Source: Betaproteobacteria bacterium
GTDB taxonomy: Bacteria > Pseudomonadota > Gammaproteobacteria > Burkholderiales > SG8-39
Assembly (NCBI GenBank): GCA_009693345.1
Contig: SHXL01000149.1
Coordinates: forward strand, 1 to 6,925
Reading direction: 5' to 3'
Length of the DNA: 6,925 nucleotides
Shown one piece after another: positions 1 to 5,893 of the stretch. The notes beneath the pieces were generated by a model. It had not been told where the DNA came from, searched no databases, and saw only the letters and a list, made by a program, of their open reading frames with translations. Both the position numbers and the translations under genes were made by a program. Numbering within the stretch: the first letter of the stretch is position 1; each line of letters opens with the position of its first letter.

Positions 1-4
1 TCAT
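1..4 (-). CDS. Start codon of the next liv-operon gene (probably LivG ATPase), cut by the window edge
   Basis: Only the ATG (complement of 2-4) and one further base are inside the window, so the product cannot be read. A strong Shine-Dalgarno sequence, GGAGG on the minus strand (complement of 12-16), lies 7 bases before the ATG, which makes this a credible translation start. The gene follows livM on the same strand after a 59-bp spacer (5-63). In Liv/Urt-type operons the permease pair is usually followed by the LivG and LivF ATPases, so LivG is the natural guess. That identity is inferred from gene order alone. Confidence 0.5.
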
Positions 5-63
5 GGTCGTTCCTCCATCGTCGTTGTGATCGCCCGCCCCATACGGGAAGGCGAGAATACCAG

Positions 64-1047
64 TCATTGCCGCTCCGCCCTGCCTGATACTGCGCGCCAC
101 TGGCGGATTCGCTCCGGAATGCCCATCACGCCGCCTGGCAGATAGAGAATCGTCGCCACATAGACGCCGCCCAGCACGTACTGCCACCAGGGGACCAGCG
201 TGCTGAGATACTCGCGCAGGCCGAACACGATGAACGCGCCGATCACACCTCCCACCAGCGTTCCGGCGCCCCCCAGGACCGCCATCAACAGCGCGTCCAC
301 CGATGTGGTGAGAACGACGTTCTCGGGGCTCACGATGCCTGCGGTGTGCGCCCACAGCACGCCCGAGAGCCCGCCGAATCCGCCGGCGATGACAAAGGCG
401 ATGTACTTGTGCAGCCAGGTGTTGTACCCGAGGATCTTCATGCGCAGCTCGCGTTCGCGGATTCCCGCCAGGCTGCGTCCGAACGGCGAGCGGACCAGCA
501 CGTACATCGCGAGCAGCGACACGACGAAGAATCCGAACACCAGGTAGAAAAAGGTCACGTCGTGCGCGAGATCGATGCCGAACTTGGGCCGGGTGCGCAG
601 GTTGATGCCGTTGTCGCCCCCGGTGAGGGAATTCCAGCGGTAGGCCAGTCCCCACACGCACTGGCCGAGCGCTAGCGTGATCATCAGGAAATAGACTCCT
701 GACGCGCGGATCGCGAGCAGGCCGAAAATCGCCGCCAGCGCCGCACCGGCCAGGATGCCCAGAACGACCACCACCCAAAAATCGTATCCGAGCCCGAACT
801 GGAACTTGGTCGCGAGGATCGCGGTCAGGTAGGCGCCGACACCCAGGTAGGCGGCCTGGCCGAGCGAGGGCAGGCCGGTGAAGCCGAGCAGGATGTCCAG
901 GCTCATCACCAGGATGGAGAACGCCAGGGCGCGCGTGGCCAGCAGGATGACGAAGGAATTGGTATTCGGGATGACGATCGCGAGAGCGGCCAGCACTGCG
1001 ACCACCGCCATGATCTTGGTCTGCTGGCTCGCCATCCGTGCGCTCAT
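64..1047 (-). CDS. livM: Branched-chain amino acid-type ABC transporter permease, LivM family
   Basis: Inner-membrane permease of 327 residues, the usual LivM length. It is expected to pair with LivH to form the channel of a hydrophobic amino acid/amide (HAAT) importer driven by LivG/LivF-type ATPases. Most of the protein is hydrophobic membrane segments. Family hallmarks are visible: the G-x-x-G-x-x-SLGQAAYLGVGAY block at about residues 55-73, the cytoplasmic ATPase-contact loop SPFGRSLAGIRERE...LGYN at about 187-209, the glycine-rich GGAGTLVGGVIGA at 259-271, and the C-terminal YLPGGVMGI at 302-310. The start ATG overlaps the livH stop in an ATGA arrangement, implying translational coupling; a second in-frame ATG at codon 5 is possible. 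The symbol denotes the family only. Members transport leucine-type amino acids but also urea, amides and aromatic acids, and the substrate cannot be read here. Confidence 0.93.
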   Translation of the reverse strand: MSARMASQQTKIMAVVAVLAALAIVIPNTNSFVILLATRALAFSILVMSLDILLGFTGLPSLGQAAYLGVGAYLTAILATKFQFGLGYDFWVVVVLGILAGAALAAIFGLLAIRASGVYFLMITLALGQCVWGLAYRWNSLTGGDNGINLRTRPKFGIDLAHDVTFFYLVFGFFVVSLLAMYVLVRSPFGRSLAGIRERELRMKILGYNTWLHKYIAFVIAGGFGGLSGVLWAHTAGIVSPENVVLTTSVDALLMAVLGGAGTLVGGVIGAFIVFGLREYLSTLVPWWQYVLGGVYVATILYLPGGVMGIPERIRQWRAVSGRAERQ

Positions 1048-1922
1048 TCCCTGCCGAACAGGCCGGTCGGTTTTACGGCCAGGATCAAAGCCATCGGCGC
1101 GTAGAGGGTGAAATAGGAAATCTCCGGAAACAGGGCCTTGCCGAAGTTGTCGGCCAATCCGACCAGCAGCGCGCCGATCGCCGCGCCGCCGAGGCTTCCC
1201 ATCCCTCCGATGATCACCACGGCGAAAGCGAGCGGCAGTATTTCAAAGTCCAGTCCGGGGTAGATGCCGAGAAAGGCGCCGCCGATGACGCCGCCCAATG
1301 CCGCCAGGAACGCACCCAGGGCAAAAATGAACATGGAAATGCGCGAGGTATCGACGCCGACGCCGCGTGCCATCTGCGCATCGTCGACCGTGGCGCGCAC
1401 CGCGGCGCCCATACGGGTTTTTTCCATCACCAGCCACAGGATCAGGCCGATCGTCAGCGCCGTAGCGATCATGAAGGCGCGATACAGCGGAAAATAAATT
1501 CCGCCGACCACGATGCTCTTGGTCAACGCATCGGGTGGATTGATATTGAAATTGTTGCCGGTCCAGATATCCAGCGCAGCCTGCTGGAACAGGAACGCAA
1601 AACCCACCGTCAGCAAAACCTGCCGCAGGGGGTCGAATCCCAAAGGCCGCAGGAAGAACCGTTCCATCAGAAGGCCGACCAATGCGATGCTCGAAGCCGC
1701 TACCGGAATCGCCAGCAGCCAGGATCCCGTCGTCCAGATCACCGACAGCGCGACGTAGCCGCCCAGGAGGAAATAGGAACCATGGGCGAGATTGACGATC
1801 CGCATGACACCGAAAATGAGCGACAGCCCGCTGCCGACCAGGAACAGCAGCGCGCCGTAGGAAACGCCGTTGAAGGTCTGGATCACCCAGAATTGCGTAT
1901 TCACGGCTTCCTCATCCCGCAT
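1044..1922 (-). CDS. livH: Branched-chain amino acid-type ABC transporter permease, LivH family
   Basis: Partner inner-membrane permease to LivM, 292 residues, typical of LivH. Hallmarks are the first-helix block GLSLIFGVMRIVNLAHGSY at about residues 32-50, the cytoplasmic ATPase-contact loop RATVDDAQMARGVGVD at about 176-191, and IIGGMGSLGGAAIGALLVG near 237-255. It lies 7 bp after the deacetylase stop and overlaps livM by 4 bp, so all three are probably cotranslated. The start is uncertain. The ATG at 1922 has a G-run only one base upstream, a poor Shine-Dalgarno spacing. The in-frame GTG at 1904 (codon 7) is preceded by AGGA with a 4-base spacer and gives the more family-like N-terminus M-NTQFWVIQ. 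I give the longer form but consider the GTG at least as likely. Transport specificity is not determinable. Confidence 0.93.
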   Translation of the reverse strand: MRDEEAVNTQFWVIQTFNGVSYGALLFLVGSGLSLIFGVMRIVNLAHGSYFLLGGYVALSVIWTTGSWLLAIPVAASSIALVGLLMERFFLRPLGFDPLRQVLLTVGFAFLFQQAALDIWTGNNFNINPPDALTKSIVVGGIYFPLYRAFMIATALTIGLILWLVMEKTRMGAAVRATVDDAQMARGVGVDTSRISMFIFALGAFLAALGGVIGGAFLGIYPGLDFEILPLAFAVVIIGGMGSLGGAAIGALLVGLADNFGKALFPEISYFTLYAPMALILAVKPTGLFGRE

Positions 1923-1929
1923 TCCCCCG

Positions 1930-2817
1930 CTAGCTCGATTTCAGCGCGTCGGGTCGCTGCGCGAGGTACCAGTCGAGGATTTGCTCGCCGGTCCAGAACA
2001 GCACGTCCGTGCGCGCGCGGATTTTCTCCAGGATCATGCGGTAGTACTTGAGGCGGTGCGGCACCCCCATGATGTACGGGTGCACCACCAGCGCCATGAC
2101 GCGCGCCGAGTCGCGCGCGTCCTCGTAGAGCTGGTCGAACTGGTCGGCGGCGCGCTGGAAGTACTCGATCCCCTGGTGGTGCTGGATCAGCATCATCGCG
2201 ACGTCGTTGCATTCCTGGGTGTAGGGAATGTTGACGATCGGCCGCGTGCGCGTCTTCAGCACGACCGGCTGGTCGTCGAGCACCCAGTCGCAGACGTAGT
2301 CGTAGCCCGCTTCCACCAGCAGGTCGGGCGTGTGCCAGGTCTCGGTGAGGCCGGGGCCCAGCCAGCCGCGCGGCGCCCGGCCGCAAAACGCCTGGATCGC
2401 GGCCGCGGTCTTGCGGATGTCCTCGGCCTCGTTCGCGACCTTCTGCATGTTGGTCTGAGTGTAGCCGTGCCCCATGAACTCCCAGCCGCGCGATTTGGCC
2501 GCCTCGGCGACCGGCCGGTAGGCCTCGATCGCCGAGCCGTTGATCGCCAGCACCGCCTTGATGCCAAGCCGGTCGAGCACTTCGAGCATGCGCCAGAAGC
2601 CGACGCGGTTGCCGTACTCGTGCCAGGCCCAGTTCGGGATGTCGGGCATCGGCGAGCCGCCGGCGGGCGGCGTCAGCACCGTGCGCGGCATGGTCTGGTT
2701 GATGTCCCATTCCTCGACGTTGACGATGGTCCAGACGACCATGCGCGCGCCGTCCGGCAGCTTGAGCGGCGCGCGGCTGCTGATCGGCGAGTAGGCGATG
2801 CGTTCGGTGGGCAGCAT
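1930..2817 (-). CDS. Polysaccharide deacetylase family protein, PuuE/allantoinase-like
   Basis: A 295-residue NodB-type (CE4 fold) hydrolase, most like the PuuE branch, whose best-known members are allantoinases opening a cyclic ureide rather than sugar deacetylases. The canonical T-F-D-D metal motif is replaced by N33-V-E-E-W37. The second motif is H117-G-Y-T-Q, without the second histidine of the usual H-x3-H. RGWLGPGLTETWHT at 150-163 and VVHPYIMG at 244-251 match PuuE-style motifs 3 and 4. It lacks a signal peptide, so a cytoplasmic site is likely. The N-terminal RIAYSPI...LPDGAR segment is typical of this subfamily and supports the ATG at 2817, although no good Shine-Dalgarno precedes it. 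It is the first gene of the liv-type operon, suggesting it processes what the transporter imports. Allantoinase activity itself is not established; another cyclic amide, formamide or N-acyl substrate is possible. Confidence 0.85.
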   Translation of the reverse strand: MLPTERIAYSPISSRAPLKLPDGARMVVWTIVNVEEWDINQTMPRTVLTPPAGGSPMPDIPNWAWHEYGNRVGFWRMLEVLDRLGIKAVLAINGSAIEAYRPVAEAAKSRGWEFMGHGYTQTNMQKVANEAEDIRKTAAAIQAFCGRAPRGWLGPGLTETWHTPDLLVEAGYDYVCDWVLDDQPVVLKTRTRPIVNIPYTQECNDVAMMLIQHHQGIEYFQRAADQFDQLYEDARDSARVMALVVHPYIMGVPHRLKYYRMILEKIRARTDVLFWTGEQILDWYLAQRPDALKSS

Positions 2818-2836
2818 GGGCGGGATCGTGGATGCT

Positions 2837-2842
2837 TTTATA
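2837..2842 (-). promoter_or_regulatory. Candidate -10 element for the deacetylase-liv operon
   Basis: The minus strand reads TATAAA here, an AT-rich hexamer standing out in a GC-rich spacer. A transcript starting about 7 bases downstream would begin about 12 bases before the ATG at 2817, which would fit the lack of a clear Shine-Dalgarno there. No recognisable -35 hexamer lies at 16-18 bp spacing (the minus strand reads TACCAG at 17 bp), so this is a weak call. Confidence 0.3.
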
Positions 2843-2860
2843 CCGCGCTTCGGCAGTGTC

Positions 2861-2890
2861 TGGTAGGTTTGGCTGCTACTTCACCAACCA
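2861..2890. promoter_or_regulatory. Imperfect inverted repeat in the divergent spacer, possible operator
   Basis: TGGTAGGT at 2861-2868 and ACCAACCA at 2883-2890 pair in 7 of 8 positions around a 14-base centre. The element sits in the 84-bp spacer between two divergent genes and ends directly against the Shine-Dalgarno GGGAG (2891-2895) of the plus-strand monooxygenase gene. It could be a repressor site serving both directions, or an RNA hairpin next to the ribosome binding site. With a single mismatched 8-bp arm, chance is a real alternative. Confidence 0.3.
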
Positions 2891-2901
2891 GGGAGACTGG
2901 A

Positions 2902-3210
2902 ATGATTCCTGTCATCGCCGTCATCACCGCCAAGCCCGGCCAGCGCGAGTCGATCCTGACGCATTTCCGCGCCAACGTGCCCGCCGTCCGTGCCGAAAAA
3001 GGCTGCATCGAGTACGGCGCCGCCGTGGATGCGGAGAATGCGCTTGCCTTCCAGACGAAATACGGCGCCGATACCTTCGTCGTCGTGGAAAAGTGGGAAT
3101 CCATGGACGCGCTGAAAGCGCACGCTGCCGCGCCGCACATGGCGGCCTACGGCGCGAAGACCAAGGAATTTATCGCCAGCCGCGTGATCCACATTCTGCA
3201 GCCGGCCTGA
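2902..3210 (+). CDS. ABM-fold putative quinol monooxygenase (YgiN-like)
   Basis: A 102-residue protein of the antibiotic biosynthesis monooxygenase (ABM) family: a small dimeric alpha-beta barrel, usually cytoplasmic. The N-terminal strand IPVIAVITAKPGQRE, the G-C-I-E-Y segment near residues 34-38, the central VVVEKWES strand at about 60-67 and the following helix with H74 and H79 (LKAHAAAPHM) are typical. YgiN-type members oxidise quinols or other phenolic compounds without a metal or flavin cofactor, but many relatives are uncharacterised. The start at 2902 is supported by GGGAG at 2891-2895 with a 6-base spacer and by matching the usual family length. The same frame stays open upstream to 1870, antisense to the deacetylase and livH, but that extension is not family-like. 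The gene ends 2 bp from the stop of the convergent MaoC gene. Confidence 0.85.
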   Translation: MIPVIAVITAKPGQRESILTHFRANVPAVRAEKGCIEYGAAVDAENALAFQTKYGADTFVVVEKWESMDALKAHAAAPHMAAYGAKTKEFIASRVIHILQPA

Positions 3211-3212
3211 AA

Positions 3213-3668
3213 CTACGCGGAGGCGCGCCGAAGATAGAACTGGCGGCCGACCATCGACAGTGCCACTTCATCTTTCTGGTTGATCAACTCCCAGCGGAAG
3301 ACGACGCTGCCCCGATTGGGCTTGGTGCGGGACGGAGTGGATTCGATCACCGTGGAACGAAAGCGCAGGCGGTCGCCCGGGCGCACCGGCAGCAGGAAGC
3401 GGATCTCGTCGATGCCGGGCGAGCCGACGCAGGATGACTCGTTGAGGTAGGCGTCGCACATCAGGCGCATGAGGACGGCGCAGGACTGCCAGCCCGAGGC
3501 GATCAGGCCGCCGAACGGCGTCTGCTTCGCCTGCTGCGGGTCGGTGTGGTAGCGCTGCGGGTCCCATTCGCGCGCGAAGCCCACGATATCGTCTTCGCTC
3601 AGGACGCGCGCGCCGTGCTCGAACACCATGCCCGGCTTGAAGTCCTCCCAGCAATATCGAAACGACAT
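3213..3668 (-). CDS. MaoC family (R)-hydratase-like protein
   Basis: A 151-residue single hot-dog-fold protein of the MaoC dehydratase family, which hydrates enoyl-CoA thioesters to (R)-3-hydroxyacyl-CoA or acts on related acid-CoA intermediates such as mesaconyl-CoA. The hydratase signature is clear: W35-D36-P-Q-R-Y-H41 gives the catalytic D-x4-H pair, followed by HTDPQQA and F52-G-G-L-I-A-S-G-W60 forming the rest of the active-site loop. PVRPGDRLRF at 94-103 is the usual conserved second strand. The gene lies 18 bp after the ketopantoate-reductase-like gene on the same strand, so the two are probably cotranscribed. Its start ATG has no close Shine-Dalgarno; AAAGG lies about 14 bases upstream, so coupling to the gene before may matter. 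The substrate is unknown, and single-domain proteins of this kind are often annotated only as MaoC/dehydratase. Confidence 0.9.
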   Translation of the reverse strand: MSFRYCWEDFKPGMVFEHGARVLSEDDIVGFAREWDPQRYHTDPQQAKQTPFGGLIASGWQSCAVLMRLMCDAYLNESSCVGSPGIDEIRFLLPVRPGDRLRFRSTVIESTPSRTKPNRGSVVFRWELINQKDEVALSMVGRQFYLRRASA

Positions 3669-3686
3669 GTCTGCGGCACCAACCTT

Positions 3687-4598
3687 TCAGGTGCTCGCGC
3701 GCGGCTTGGATTCGAGGAGCTTCACCAGCGCGTGCAGCGCGCGATTCGCGGGCGTCGGTATGCCGAGCGCCTCGCCCCGGCGCACCACGTAGCCGTTGAG
3801 GTGATCGATTTCCGTCGGCTTGCCGCGCGCGAGATCCTGCGCCGTGGACGAGTATTGCGTTGGCATGGCTTCGGCGATCCTGTAGGTGCGGGCGAGTGTG
3901 TCGGGCGCCATGGTCACGCCGCTTGCCTTGGCCACGGCGAGCGTTTCCTCGACCACGTCGCGCATGGTGTCGCGGATGCCGGCGCCCTCGATCATCGTGC
4001 CGTAGGGAAGCTGCGTGATCGCGGAGAGGGCGTTGTAGGCGCAGTTCACCACCAGCTTGGCCCAGAGCTCGCCCGCAATGTTGTCTGAAATTGCGGTGGG
4101 TACGCCCGCCGATTCGAACCAGGCTTTTACCTGTTCATTCGGTCCAATGACAAGATCGCCTCGACCATGATGCTTGAGATGCCCCGGGCCCTTCATCTCA
4201 GTCGCCACGTAAACCACGGCGGGGACGACCGGCTGCAAAACCTTCGATTGGATGCGCTCGGTGTTGTCCACGCCGTTCTGCAGGTTCACCACGATCGCAT
4301 CGGCTTCGAGGAACGGCGCGATCTGTGCGGCCGCCTCCTCGGTGTCGGTGGATTTCACGCAGAAAAGAACGAGGCGCGCGCCGCGCACCGCGGCGGCATC
4401 GGTGCTGGCCTCGACCGGAACCTGCTCATTGAAACGGAGCCCCTCGAAATGCAACCCTGACTTCCTGAATTCCTCTACATGGAGCGGCCGGCCGATGAGC
4501 GTGACGCGGTTTCCCGCGCGCGCCAGCATGCCGCCGAAAAAGCAGCCCACTGCGCCCGCGCCGAACACTGCCACGCGGATGGTTTTTCCGCTCGTCAT
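3687..4598 (-). CDS. Ketopantoate reductase family (ApbA/PanE-like) oxidoreductase
   Basis: NADPH-dependent 2-dehydropantoate reductase family protein, 303 residues from the chosen start. Residues below use that start. An N-terminal Rossmann nucleotide-binding motif G13-A-G-A-V-G18 opens the protein, C80-V-K82 and N105-L-Q-N-G109 line the cofactor and substrate site, and the C-terminal ApbA domain carries the catalytic-lysine segment ELWAK181-L-V-V-N185 and the substrate-binding GKPTE263-I-D. All active-site positions look intact. True PanE makes pantoate for coenzyme A, but catabolic clusters often carry paralogues that reduce other 2-keto acids; here the MaoC neighbour argues for a paralogue, so I give no panE symbol. 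The start was set at the ATG at 4598, which places the Rossmann motif close to the N-terminus; an in-frame GTG at 4622 would add eight non-family-like residues. Neither start has a good Shine-Dalgarno. The MaoC gene follows after 18 bp. Confidence 0.9.
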   Translation of the reverse strand: MTSGKTIRVAVFGAGAVGCFFGGMLARAGNRVTLIGRPLHVEEFRKSGLHFEGLRFNEQVPVEASTDAAAVRGARLVLFCVKSTDTEEAAAQIAPFLEADAIVVNLQNGVDNTERIQSKVLQPVVPAVVYVATEMKGPGHLKHHGRGDLVIGPNEQVKAWFESAGVPTAISDNIAGELWAKLVVNCAYNALSAITQLPYGTMIEGAGIRDTMRDVVEETLAVAKASGVTMAPDTLARTYRIAEAMPTQYSSTAQDLARGKPTEIDHLNGYVVRRGEALGIPTPANRALHALVKLLESKPRAST

Positions 4599-4625
4599 GG
4601 GATCGCAGTGTAGTACCTTCACATG

Positions 4626-4657
4626 ATGTTACGCAGGGACCATGTTACGTAGAAACC
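4626..4657 (+). repeat. 16-bp imperfect tandem duplication over the MFS start codon
   Basis: Unit 1 (4626-4641) is ATGTTACGCAGGGACC and unit 2 (4642-4657) is ATGTTACGTAGAAACC: 13 of 16 bases match and the copies are directly adjacent. Unit 2 holds the start codon of the MFS gene; unit 1 holds an extra, out-of-frame ATG. Because 16 is not a multiple of three, reading from the upstream ATGs (4623 or 4626) ends at TAG 4650-4652, overlapping the MFS start. The differing bases leave AGGGA at 4635-4639 in unit 1, which may act as the MFS ribosome binding site though only 2 bases before the ATG. Confidence 0.75.
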
Positions 4658-5877
4658 AAGCGGCCGCGATGCCGTTCATCATGTTGACCACGCTGATCGA
4701 CATGCTGTCGATCGGTCTGATCATTCCCGTGCTGCCGGCGCTGGTGGGCGGCTTCACCGGTTCGCAGGCGGAGCAGGCGTTCTGGTACGGCGTGGTGACC
4801 TTCGCCTTCGGCCTGGCGAACTTTGTCGCCTCGCCGGTGCTGGGGGCGCTCTCGGACTGCTACGGCCGCCGGCCCGTGCTGCTGCTCGGATTCTGCGGCC
4901 TGGCGCTGAGCTTCCTCGCCACCGCGCTCGCCACCTCGCTGGGGATGCTGGTCGCGATCCGCCTGGTAGCCGGGGCAATGCAGGCCAACGTGTCCGTCTC
5001 CAACGCCTACGTTGCCGACATCACGCCGCCCGAAGAGCGCGCGAAGCGCTTCGGCATGCTGGGGGCCATGTTCGGCCTGGGCTTCATCCTCGGGCCGGTG
5101 ATGGGCGGGCTGCTCGGCTCGATCGACCTGCGCCTGCCGTTCTTCGCCGCCGGCAGCCTCGCGCTCGTCAACCTGCTGTACGGTGTTTTCGTGCTGCCCG
5201 AATCGCTGCCCGCGGACCGGCGGCGCGTATTCGCCTGGTCGTCCGCCAATCCGCTGCGCTCGCTGCGCGGGCTGACGCAGCTGCAGGGCGCAGGGCCGCT
5301 GGTGGCGGTGATCGCCTGCAGCGGGCTCGCGCAGTTCGTGCTCTACACCACCTGGGTGCTCTACACGACCTTCAAGTTCGGCTGGGGGCCGCAGGAAAAC
5401 GGCTGGTCGCTCGCGGCGGTCGGCGTCGTGTCGGCCGTGGTGCAGGGGCTGCTGCTCGGGCGCCTGCTGCGGAGCTTCAGCCCGCGGCGGCTGGCCGTCC
5501 TCGGGCTGCTGTCTTCGACGCTCGCCTATCTTCTATGGGGCGCCGCGACCGAGGGCTGGATGATGTTCGCGATCATCTTCGTCAACCTGCTCGGCGCCAC
5601 GGTGGCCTCGACCATCCAGAGCATCATTTCCAGCGCTGCGGATCCGCGCAGCCAGGGCCAGGCGCTGGGCGCCGTGGGCGGCCTGAACAGCCTGATGGCG
5701 GTGCTCGGCCCGGTGATCGGCGCTCCCCTGCTGACCCTGGTCTCGCACCTGCCCCAGGGCGACTGGCGCATCGGCACGCCGTTCTATTTTTGCGCTTTGT
5801 TGCAGTGCACGTCGCTGATCGTCGTCGCGGCGCACTTTCGTCGCGAGCGGGTAGCTATACTTCGCCCGAATCACTGA
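4642..5877 (+). CDS. MFS transporter, DHA1/TetA-like drug:H+ antiporter family
   Basis: A 411-residue major facilitator of the 12-helix class, resembling tetracycline-resistance antiporters in its N-terminal half. Helix 1 carries the acidic residue D20 in TLIDMLSIGLIIPVLP, matching the TetA pattern of an aspartate followed by G-I-G-L-I-x-P-V-L-P. Motif A between helices 2 and 3 is G68-ALSDCYGRRPV, with cysteine at position 73 where arginine or lysine is usual. R107 in helix 4 (motif B) and the helix-5 antiporter motif C, LGFILGPVMGGLLG at 146-159, support export. The central loop (about 193-212) is followed by six further hydrophobic segments and a short basic tail. Expected role: inner-membrane, proton-coupled efflux of a small molecule. 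Resistance cannot be claimed from similarity alone. It diverges from the KPR-like gene by 43 bp and runs 16 bp ahead of the aldolase gene. The next in-frame ATG is codon 10. Confidence 0.9.
   Translation: MLRRNQAAAMPFIMLTTLIDMLSIGLIIPVLPALVGGFTGSQAEQAFWYGVVTFAFGLANFVASPVLGALSDCYGRRPVLLLGFCGLALSFLATALATSLGMLVAIRLVAGAMQANVSVSNAYVADITPPEERAKRFGMLGAMFGLGFILGPVMGGLLGSIDLRLPFFAAGSLALVNLLYGVFVLPESLPADRRRVFAWSSANPLRSLRGLTQLQGAGPLVAVIACSGLAQFVLYTTWVLYTTFKFGWGPQENGWSLAAVGVVSAVVQGLLLGRLLRSFSPRRLAVLGLLSSTLAYLLWGAATEGWMMFAIIFVNLLGATVASTIQSIISSAADPRSQGQALGAVGGLNSLMAVLGPVIGAPLLTLVSHLPQGDWRIGTPFYFCALLQCTSLIVVAAHFRRERVAILRPNH
5856..5861 (+). promoter_or_regulatory. Candidate -10 element at the end of the MFS gene, possibly serving the aldolase gene
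   Basis: TATACT, one base from the consensus TATAAT, lies inside the last codons of the MFS gene, about 32 bases before the aldolase ATG at 5894. It could give an internal promoter in addition to read-through from the MFS gene. The sequence 17 bp upstream (CACTTT) is a poor -35, so evidence is weak. Confidence 0.25.
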
Positions 5878-5893
5878 ATTCAGGAGACCTGTC

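Noticed and set aside
5..63. Possible terminator or regulatory RNA between livM and the next gene
   Set aside because: No stable inverted repeat or T-run is visible in the 59 bp; only the ribosome binding site of the next gene stands out.
1038..2051. 337-codon plus-strand frame over livH
   Set aside because: It is antisense to a clear LivH gene, very hydrophilic (Q, D, H and R rich) as expected from the complement of membrane-helix codons, and has no recognisable domain.
3546..4088. 180-codon plus-strand frame spanning the MaoC and KPR-like genes
   Set aside because: It crosses the boundary of two real opposite-strand genes and its H/R/A/V-rich composition is that of a shadow frame in GC-rich DNA.
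4599..4622. GTG 4622 as start of the KPR-like gene
   Set aside because: It would add eight residues (with two starts' worth of no Shine-Dalgarno support) before a Rossmann motif that normally lies close to the N-terminus; the ATG at 4598 fits the family better.
4642..5877. Calling the MFS gene a tetracycline-resistance determinant
   Set aside because: Similarity to TetA is limited to general DHA1 motifs, no tetR-like gene is divergent from it, and motif A differs at a key residue; drug specificity cannot be inferred.
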